From positions 1 to 64,000 of the forward strand of contig NZ_BMTO01000021.1 of assembly GCF_014649715.1 (NCBI RefSeq): 64,000 bases of DNA, read 5' to 3'. Position 1 is the first letter of the stretch. Each line of letters begins with the position of its first letter. A model generated the notes under the pieces. It was not told the DNA's origin, did no database searches, and saw only the letters and a list, made by a program, of their open reading frames with translations. Positions 58,019 to 64,000 of this stretch are shown one piece after another. The translations under genes and the position numbers were made by a program. The DNA comes from Streptomyces lateritius (lineage in GTDB: Bacteria; Actinomycetota; Actinomycetes; Streptomycetales; Streptomycetaceae).

Positions 58019-60658
58019 ATGAGCACGGTCGCGGCGCCGGCCGCCGAGCTGGACCACCTCCTGCGGGACGACGTCGACAATTCCGTCGGCGAGACCCGGC
58101 TTCCCGGGCAGCGGACCGCTCTGCGGTCGGTGCTGGCCTCCGGGCAGTCGGGCGACGGCGGCCTGGATGACCCGCTGCGTCTTGGTCGCGCGATGCGGCT
58201 GCGGTTGCTTGCCGCGGTCCAGGCGCTGCTGGCGGACCCGTCGATCGCCGGGCAGTCGGACGTGGCGAGGCTCGCGGCGGTGGTGCTGTACGCGAAGTCG
58301 CGGGCGCCGAAGGGTGCGAAGAACGACAACCAGACGTCGATCTGGGTTGCGGAGCTGGGCCGGTGGATGGGCGTGGGTGAGTCCACGGTCAACCGCCGGG
58401 TGCTGGTGCCGCTGCGTGCGTCCGACGGGCTGCACACGCAGGTGGTGCGGGACGCGAAGGGGCATCCGACCGGGCTGGACTGCCTGGTCATGCCGCTGTG
58501 GAACGCCCGCAAGAGCGGCGGAGCCGCGCACCCTCTGGCGCTGTCGAAGGCGGAGCTGGCGACGCTGCTGCACCTCATCGAGGCGCTGTTCGGGCCCGGC
58601 TGGACGCCGGAGGACAAGGAGCCGACGCCGCCGGGGCTGCTGGCTGGCCGTACGGGCAAGGGGGCGGCGACCGACCGGCTCGGGCTGCTGCTGATGGTGC
58701 TGAACACGCGGGCATCGGGCTGGCTGCAGCTGTGCGGCGGGTCGGTGAAGGCGAAGGAGGGGCGCGGGGCGGCGACGCTGGCCCGGCTGCTGGGCTGCTC
58801 GCCGTCGGGGGCCCGGAAGGTCCTGGCGCGGCTGACGGAGGCCGGTGTCGTGGCGCGGGAGCACCGGGACACGGCGACGCGTATGCGCGGCAAGGGCAGG
58901 GTCATGCTCCTGCCGGTCGCCCACGCCTACGGCCGCCGCCCCCGTTTCCTGGAGGCCGTTCAGGAGCCCAAGCCCTCATTTTCGGTGCGTCCCGATGGTG
59001 CAGTCGGAGATCATGGCCAGGCTGATGAGGCTGCTGCCCTTGGTGCGTCTGGGATCGGCGGTGCTGAGGGGGCCGGGGATGCGGCGGTTCTGGAGCGTCC
59101 CGATAGTGCAGAGCTCCACGCAGACCACGCTTCTGTGGTTACTCCCGTAGTTCCTCTGCAGCTCTCTTGTGGCTTTTCCGGCGAAGGCCGTGGGGCTGAA
59201 GGCCGTCGGCCGGAGCGCGCGTGCGCGGGCGAGGACCAGGCCGTCGACGGCGAGACCACCGTGGCCGGGTCCGGGAACCCGGTGGCCGACGCTGACCCGC
59301 TTCGCGGTGAAAAGCCGAAGAAGTCACCGGTCGACGAGCACGAGCAGGAGCAGGCAGGCGGCGTCGCCGCTGGTGCCGGTGCGCGGCTGACGGTCGTGGG
59401 TGGTCGAAAGACGCAGCAGCAGGGGCGGTCGGAGCTTCCTGCCGATCTTGACCTGTGGGTGGCTCTGACGCCGGTGTCCTGGCTGTGGCAGGGGTTGAAC
59501 CGCTGGCAGCAGGACCGCGTCGTGGAGGCCGCGAAGCTGGAGCTGGCGCAGCTGCGGAACGTGCTGGAGTGGCCGGCGCAGGCCCCCTCGGTGCTGGCCG
59601 CCCGGCTTAAGTCCCGGCTCGAGGAGACCGGCGGCGAGGCCCTGATCACCCGCCCGTACGGCTGGATCACCCACCGCGGGCTGGTGCGCCGGCCGTCGTG
59701 CTCGGACGTGCGGTGCGACGACGGCGTCCGGATCGACACCGGCGCCGACTGCGCCAACTGCGCCAACATCCTGCACTCGCGGCGGGCGTGGCGGGTGCGG
59801 ATCGCGGCCGAGGTCGACCAGGAGCTGCCCGGCCTGGAGCAGGATGCGCGGTACCGGGAGATCGAGACCCGGATGCGCCGTCACGCCGAGGCCGAGGCCG
59901 CCGACCTGGTGGCCCGTCAGGCCGAGGCCCGGGAGCGGGCGGAGCAGCGGGCGGCGGCCCGTGCTGAGGCCGAGGCGCAGGCCGCCATCGAGCGGGAGCG
60001 GGCGGCGGCCGAGGCGGCGGCCCGGCAGGCCGTGGCGTGCGAGGACTGCGGCCGGGAGCGGTCGGCCAGGCTGTGTGAGGCGTGCGACCACCGGCGGCAG
60101 ACCGAGGCCCTGATCGGCGAGGCCGGTCTCCTCGCGGCCACCTGGTCGGCCGACCTGGCCGACCAGGTCGCCGTCGCGGCCGTCGCCGCCGAGGTCCGTA
60201 CGGCCATCGAGGACGCCATCGCCGCCTCGTGGGCCCAGTTCCAGGAGATCACCGACCCGGCCGACCTGGCGGCAGCCGGTCCGGACGCCGTCGAGGACGT
60301 CGCCGCGCACAACGCGTTCCTGGTCGCTGAGAGCGCCGTCGGGGAGTACCGGCACGAGGCCCTGGTGATGCTCGGCCGCAGCGAGGACGCCCGAGCCGCG
60401 GCCCGCAAGGCGTACGCGACCGAGCTCGCCAAGCCCTGGCACCAGGCCCTGCCCGACAGCGACGACGCCCAGCGCGCGGCGACCGAGGCCGCCGCGCAGG
60501 CCCAGACCCGGACCGCCGAGCACCTGCTCGCCGTGCGGCTGGAGCAGCTGCACACCCAGGCCCGCCCCGAGCCGGTCCGGCCCGCTCCGTGGTCGCAGCG
60601 CCTGCCCGAGCTCGCCGCCCGCCCGCTGGACGGCGAGACCCTGGAGGTGATCGCGTGA
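58019..60658 (+). CDS. Large winged-helix plasmid protein, candidate replication initiator
   Basis: An 879-aa product from ATG 58019. Two winged-helix regions are visible: about 105-150 (SIWVAELGRWMGVGESTVNR, then VLVPLRASDGLHTQVVRD) and about 220-310 (ATLARLLGCSPSGARKVLAR, then LTEAGVVAREHRDTATRMRG). A low-complexity middle, a replication-protein-like block (WLWQGLNRWQQDRVVEAAKL), a Cys cluster (SDVRCDDG, CANCAN), a long coiled coil and a second Cys pair (CEDCGRERSARLCEACDH) follow. It overlaps a DciA-like gene, so initiation of replication is a reasonable inference. No known Rep family is certain. Confidence 0.65.
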   Translation: MSTVAAPAAELDHLLRDDVDNSVGETRLPGQRTALRSVLASGQSGDGGLDDPLRLGRAMRLRLLAAVQALLADPSIAGQSDVARLAAVVLYAKSRAPKGAKNDNQTSIWVAELGRWMGVGESTVNRRVLVPLRASDGLHTQVVRDAKGHPTGLDCLVMPLWNARKSGGAAHPLALSKAELATLLHLIEALFGPGWTPEDKEPTPPGLLAGRTGKGAATDRLGLLLMVLNTRASGWLQLCGGSVKAKEGRGAATLARLLGCSPSGARKVLARLTEAGVVAREHRDTATRMRGKGRVMLLPVAHAYGRRPRFLEAVQEPKPSFSVRPDGAVGDHGQADEAAALGASGIGGAEGAGDAAVLERPDSAELHADHASVVTPVVPLQLSCGFSGEGRGAEGRRPERACAGEDQAVDGETTVAGSGNPVADADPLRGEKPKKSPVDEHEQEQAGGVAAGAGARLTVVGGRKTQQQGRSELPADLDLWVALTPVSWLWQGLNRWQQDRVVEAAKLELAQLRNVLEWPAQAPSVLAARLKSRLEETGGEALITRPYGWITHRGLVRRPSCSDVRCDDGVRIDTGADCANCANILHSRRAWRVRIAAEVDQELPGLEQDARYREIETRMRRHAEAEAADLVARQAEARERAEQRAAARAEAEAQAAIERERAAAEAAARQAVACEDCGRERSARLCEACDHRRQTEALIGEAGLLAATWSADLADQVAVAAVAAEVRTAIEDAIAASWAQFQEITDPADLAAAGPDAVEDVAAHNAFLVAESAVGEYRHEALVMLGRSEDARAAARKAYATELAKPWHQALPDSDDAQRAATEAAAQAQTRTAEHLLAVRLEQLHTQARPEPVRPAPWSQRLPELAARPLDGETLEVIA

Positions 60659-61512
60659 ACGCCGTACCGGAGCTGTCCGGCGTCGACCTCGCCCGCCAGA
60701 CCCTGCTCGCCGCCCGGGAGGCCGCGAAGAAGAACGGCGCCCAGACGAAGAAGCCGAAGAGGCGCACCGGCACGACTCTGCGGAGGGACGGCCGCGAGCC
60801 GCTCGGACTGGGCGCGGCGATCACGATGATGATGACCGAGCGCGGCCTGGTCACCCCGGCCGCCGGCGGCAGCGTCCTGGCCCAGTGGGAGACCATCCTC
60901 GCCGCGGCCGCACCCGAACTCGCCGGGCACGTCCAGGCGGTGAAGTTCGACGCGGACACCGGCCGCCTGGACGTCGCCTCCGACGCCCCGGCGTACGGAA
61001 CGAAGCTGCGATGGATCGCGCCCAGGCTCGTCGCGACCGCCAACAAGAAGGTGCCCGGCGCGAACGTACGGTCCCTGCACGTCCTGCCACCCACGGCCGT
61101 CCCGACGAAAACATCGCTGGCCGAACCCGTCGGCACCAGCCCCTCCTTGGGGGACCGGACGATTCCTGCCGGGCAGGTGAAGAAGCCGCGGACGCCGTCG
61201 GCCGGGTACCGCAGGGCGCTCGAAGCGCACCGGGCCGCCGCGCCCGAGCCGTTCTCCGACCCGGCTGCCGAAGGGGTCGCCGAGCGGCAGATCCAGGCGA
61301 TGCGCGAGCGCAGCCTCCTCGACTTCCCCGAGCCGGCCGAAGACGAGCCTGTCTCCCTCGAGGAGGCGGAGCTGCTGCGCCGGCACCAAGCCGCCCTGAC
61401 CCAGGCGGCCGCGCTGCGCCGAGCACGCGCGGAACGAGCCGCCCGACAACACACCACCACAGGCTCGTACACAGAGGAGCGTGCCGCTTCTTGCGAGGAG
61501 CCTGCGGCGTGA
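60655..61512 (+). CDS. DciA-like (DUF721) protein, candidate helicase loader
   Basis: A 285-aa product from GTG 60655, overlapping the upstream stop. Residues 50-150 match the DUF721/DciA pattern: VLAQWETILAAAAPELAGHV, VKFDADTGRLDVASDAPAYG, TKLRWIAPRLVATANKKV and VRSLHVLPP. DciA loads the replicative DnaB helicase in most bacteria. A plasmid copy beside a rep-like gene suggests that the element brings its own loader. The C-terminal half is disordered and charged. Confidence 0.78.
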   Translation: MNAVPELSGVDLARQTLLAAREAAKKNGAQTKKPKRRTGTTLRRDGREPLGLGAAITMMMTERGLVTPAAGGSVLAQWETILAAAAPELAGHVQAVKFDADTGRLDVASDAPAYGTKLRWIAPRLVATANKKVPGANVRSLHVLPPTAVPTKTSLAEPVGTSPSLGDRTIPAGQVKKPRTPSAGYRRALEAHRAAAPEPFSDPAAEGVAERQIQAMRERSLLDFPEPAEDEPVSLEEAELLRRHQAALTQAAALRRARAERAARQHTTTGSYTEERAASCEEPAA

Positions 61513-61685
61513 CCTGCGGACGGTCGAAGACTCAGCGCGGGCCACGAGCACAGCGTCGGCGTACACCGGCACCAGTCGAAGACCCCTTCACCGGGAGGAG
61601 GTCGCCTCATGCGGCCAGGCGCCGTCTGAGGGCGGGTCGACCGGGGCTGATCGCAAGCACTAGGTTCGAAACGGAGGTTCGACAG
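61513..61685. other. Intergenic stretch, no gene seen
   Basis: 173 bases between the DciA-like gene and the next small ORF. No hairpin terminator or tRNA could be recognised. Confidence 0.4.
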
Positions 61686-61829
61686 GTGAAGTTACGAGAA
61701 GCGATCGAGCGCGTGCGGATACCGGCGTCCATGCCCGGGTGTCCCGTCTCGGAGGGCATCGTTAGGCAGCACACGGGAGCCGCCCTGGGCGGCGCGGCCG
61801 GGTGTGCGAGGGCAGGAGGAGACCGGTGA
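61686..61829 (+). CDS. 47-aa ORF with a TTA codon
   Basis: GTG 61686 has GGAGG eight bases upstream. The product begins KLREAIERVRIPASMPGCPV and ends CARAGGDR; its stop overlaps the next GTG (GTGA). Codon 3 is TTA, so translation may depend on the bldA leucyl tRNA. Coding bias is moderate. Could be a leader or regulatory small protein for the downstream gene. Confidence 0.5.
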   Translation: MKLREAIERVRIPASMPGCPVSEGIVRQHTGAALGGAAGCARAGGDR

Positions 61830-62083
61830 GCGACCGCAGCGCGATCGAGTGGACCGAGGCGACCTGGAACCCGACGACCGGCTGCGACCGTGTCTCTTCG
61901 GGGTGCGACAACTGCTACGCCCTGACCTTGGCGAAACGGTTGAAGGCGATGGGAGCGGCGAAGTACCAGAACGACGGCGATCCGCGTACGTCAGGGCCAG
62001 GGTTCGATGTCACCCTGCACCCGGATGCCCTGGACGTGCCGTACGGGTGGAAGAGCCCTCGGACGGTGTTCGTGAACTCGATC
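61826..62083 (+). pseudogene. Gp37/Gp68 (DUF5131)-type gene, 3'-truncated
   Basis: GTG 61826 (AGGAGG upstream) starts SDRSAIEWTEATWNPTTGCD, then RVSSGCDNCYALTLAKRLKA and SPRTVFVNS. This is the N-terminal third of phage Gp37/Gp68-family proteins with their three-Cys (C...CxxC) cluster. The expected MSDLFH continuation is replaced by GLDGHAHAARRRRG, where similarity stops near 62083. 62084-62304 shows no gene. It is a truncated relic. Confidence 0.75.
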
Positions 62084-62304
62084 TCCGGACTCGACGGGCA
62101 TGCCCACGCTGCCCGTCGACGAAGAGGAACGGCGTCGGGGCGACGCGGGCCCCGAAGGACCTTGGCCGTTTGCGGGACGACGGCGTGGGCGTCGGCCTGC
62201 GGCGGGTGGCGGTGCGCGTCCAGCCGAAGGCACCGTAGCGCACCAGCCGGAGTCACGCTGCGAGCCGCTCCATCTGGTCGCCGACGCCACTCACAAGCAG
62301 CCCG

Positions 62305-64000
62305 TCAGGACTTCTGCGTGCCGGCAGGCGCGGAGTCCAGGGAGTCGAGGAGGTCTCCGAAGGTGATCTTCTCTTCGTCGTACTCGAAGGTCATCGCGGC
62401 GGCGAGCGCCGCCCACCGGCCGGCGTTTCGGCCGCAGCGCTCCAGCACGATCTTCAGCGCGATTTCGGGTTCGCTTCGGGAGAGGATCTCGTCGGCGGGG
62501 ATCTGGAGCAGGTGCTCCAGGGTGTGGTGGCGGGACTTGACGACGGCTCGGTAGATCTCGGAGCGGGAGAGGAGCTCGCCGGTGGCGGGGGAGTCGAGCC
62601 AGGACTGTAGGACGGCCGCGGGGTCGGGGTGCTGGTCGAGTTCGTCGTCGCTCCTCAGGCGCAGCACACCGTCGTCTTCGTCCTCGTCGACCGGGATGGC
62701 CGCTGCCGCGTCCAGGAACCAGTCGGGTCCGCCGGCTTTCTTGGAGATCCAGGCCAGTTCCGCGGTGTGCAGCCCGTCCAGGACGTCGGTGACGGCGGTG
62801 CGCGGGGTGTGCGGGTTGGCGGCGAGGACGGCCAGGGCCTGGACGCGGCGGTGCTCGTTGTGGCGTTCCAGGAGCCGGGCCGGGCGGTCGTGGTCGGGGT
62901 CGAGGTTGCCGATCAGGGTCCGGCTCGGCGCGGGGGAGACGACGGCGGGCTGCTCCAGGGCGGCGAGCTGGGCGCAGGCCCGGGCGAGGTGGTCGGGGGT
63001 GGCGCTGAGGAGGGCCAGGTCCTCGGCGAGGCTCAGGAGGCGGCTTTCGAAGTCGCGGGTGTCGTGTTGCTTCCCGGGCAGACTGAGCAGCCGGCCATGG
63101 GTCGTGAGCGCGTCGGCGGCCGCGTGGAGCTGGTCGGCGGCCAGGGTCGCCAGGCGGGGGTTCTTGCGGACCCGGTTGGCGATGTGGTGCAAGGTCCTGC
63201 GGGCCGTCACCCGCGTGTTGGGCAGCTCGGCGAGCTCGGGCAGGCACAGGGCTGGGAGGCAGGCGAGCAGTAGCTCTTCGCTCAGGGCGGGAGCCGGATC
63301 GGTGGGGACTTCTTCGCTGTCCGGGTCGGCGAAGGCGGCGCGGTTCCGGGCGTCATCGAGGGCATGAATCTCGGCCTGGTCCAGCAGCAGGTGCTGGACG
63401 GCCGGCCCGAGCGTGGGGTGAGCGGTGAGCTCCGCCCACCGCTCGGGGCACCGGGCCAGCATCGCCCAGCCGCCGCTGGGGCCGTCCAGGTCCAGCGACC
63501 AGTCCTTCGAGAAATCGGAAAGGGCCTCCCAGCCCTCTTCAGGTTCCGGGTGAAGCAGGTAGGCGGCAAGCGAATTCAGACAGGCCTCCAGGACGGCGTC
63601 GAACAGTTCCCGCGGCACGGGCAGGGGCGGCGCGTCCGCGTCGGTGCAGCGGTCGGAATCCCAGTACCGAACGACCTGCTCCACCTCGTGGCGGGGGAGC
63701 AGTGGCAGGAGCGCGACAGCGGCCTCGACCTGCTCGGGTTGCCGTGCCAGAGCGGAAACCAGCTCCACCCAGGGCCGGCGGTGACGCAGGATGGCGGGCA
63801 CGTCGGCGATGGTCACCGTGCCCGCGGCGGCCAGGTCGGTCAGCATCTTCTCGTCGGCGTGCAACAGAAGCTGGCCGCGCAGCCGCTTGGCCGATGTCCG
63901 GGCCAGCAGCGCGGGCAGGGAGGCCTTGAGGGCGTCCTCCCGCCAGCGCTCGATGTGCGAGTCGAAGCCGTTCGCAGTCGTCGGGGTGCACAGGGCTTCG
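62305..64000 (-). CDS. Large helical hypothetical protein, partial (5' end outside window)
   Basis: The frame is open from the window edge to a stop at 62305, at least 564 residues, with strong bias throughout (for example FDSHIERWREDALKASLPAL at the edge). The apparent start at 63864 is internal. Leu/Ala/Glu-rich helices repeat (RPWVELVSALARQPEQVEAA, RLLSLAEDLALLSATPDHLA), as in HEAT-like solenoids. The C-terminus is acidic (FEYDEEKITFGDLLDSLDSA). No catalytic motif. Function unknown. Confidence 0.75.
   Translation of the reverse strand, partial: EALCTPTTANGFDSHIERWREDALKASLPALLARTSAKRLRGQLLLHADEKMLTDLAAAGTVTIADVPAILRHRRPWVELVSALARQPEQVEAAVALLPLLPRHEVEQVVRYWDSDRCTDADAPPLPVPRELFDAVLEACLNSLAAYLLHPEPEEGWEALSDFSKDWSLDLDGPSGGWAMLARCPERWAELTAHPTLGPAVQHLLLDQAEIHALDDARNRAAFADPDSEEVPTDPAPALSEELLLACLPALCLPELAELPNTRVTARRTLHHIANRVRKNPRLATLAADQLHAAADALTTHGRLLSLPGKQHDTRDFESRLLSLAEDLALLSATPDHLARACAQLAALEQPAVVSPAPSRTLIGNLDPDHDRPARLLERHNEHRRVQALAVLAANPHTPRTAVTDVLDGLHTAELAWISKKAGGPDWFLDAAAAIPVDEDEDDGVLRLRSDDELDQHPDPAAVLQSWLDSPATGELLSRSEIYRAVVKSRHHTLEHLLQIPADEILSRSEPEIALKIVLERCGRNAGRWAALAAAMTFEYDEEKITFGDLLDSLDSAPAGTQKS

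Noticed and set aside
58498..59025. Alternative plus frames inside the 879-aa gene
   Set aside because: Arg/Gly/Pro-rich out-of-frame translations of a coding region with strong third-position GC.
61655..61690. Possible tRNA T-loop (ggttcgaaac)
   Set aside because: No acceptor stem, anticodon arm or CCA-compatible folding can be built around it.
1..64000. Terminal protein genes tap/tpg
   Set aside because: No protein resembling Tap (helix-turn-helix, about 700 aa) or Tpg (about 185 aa) was recognised. They may lie elsewhere on the replicon.
1..64000. CRISPR array
   Set aside because: No regularly spaced 24-37 bp direct repeats with unique spacers. The repeat clusters at 25.1-25.6 and 57.1-57.3 kb are irregular and short.

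Overview
The window reads as one end of a large linear replicon, most likely a conjugative linear plasmid of a Streptomyces species. GC is very high with strong G/C bias at third codon positions. GTG starts and GTGA/ATGA overlaps are common, and WhiB, DUF2637, Replic_Relax and XRE-TPR families are present. Base 1 lies inside a typical Streptomyces telomere: bases 1-19 are the second palindrome of the archetypal terminus, so only about 15 terminal bases seem to be missing. No tap/tpg telomere genes were found here.

Layout. (1) 1-4.2 kb: telomere, an unknown gene and a TtrA-like DEAH helicase. (2) 4.2-5.1 kb: a scrambled interval whose minus strand encodes an ADF/cofilin-type actin-binding domain, very unusual in bacteria. 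(3) 5.1-9.9 kb: an FtsX-type ABC exporter divergent from a DesK/NarL-type two-component system. (4) 9.9-18 kb: a subtelomeric gene graveyard with truncated IS21 and IS110 transposases, a broken phosphoribosyltransferase, the 3' end of a terpene synthase and a LecB-like lectin tail, between intact genes (a lectin/toxin-like protein, nicotinamidase, SRPBCC protein). (5) 18-25.2 kb: a beta-repeat protein, small conserved proteins, a DUF402 protein and a Replic_Relax protein. (6) 25-28.7 kb: a repeat-rich interval and a MobF relaxase without helicase domain. (7) 28.7-32.4 kb: parA-parB followed by at least six copies of a palindrome centred on TTGTACGCGTACAA, a likely parS centromere. (8) 32.4-53.2 kb: long minus-strand transfer/maintenance operons with OB-like, ASCH, GGDEF, membrane, TraB/FtsK-like ATPase, coiled-coil, DUF2637, DUF4314 and WhiB proteins, interrupted by a Tn554-like remnant, a secreted lectin-like gene and a solitary tnpB. 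(9) 53.5-57.1 kb: a GntR regulator, an XRE-TPR regulator coupled to a split RibD pair (reductase plus deaminase), and a small XRE protein. (10) 57.1-61.8 kb: a repeat-bearing intergenic region ahead of an 879-aa winged-helix protein overlapping a DciA-like (DUF721) helicase-loader gene, the best candidate replication module. (11) 61.8-64 kb: a broken Gp37/Gp68-type gene and a large unknown gene leaving the window.

The genes form a self-maintaining, transmissible replicon: telomere and helicase at the end, replication (rep-dciA), segregation (parAB-parS), and transfer (relaxase, coupling ATPase, spread proteins). The cargo is rich in beta-trefoil lectin-like proteins. Several conserved genes are split by a shift of one or two bases (10.7-11.1, 11.65-11.95, 21.1, 27.9, 35.8, 37.3, 38.6 kb); these may be real decay or assembly indels. 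All functional calls rest on reading the sequence; no database search was run.
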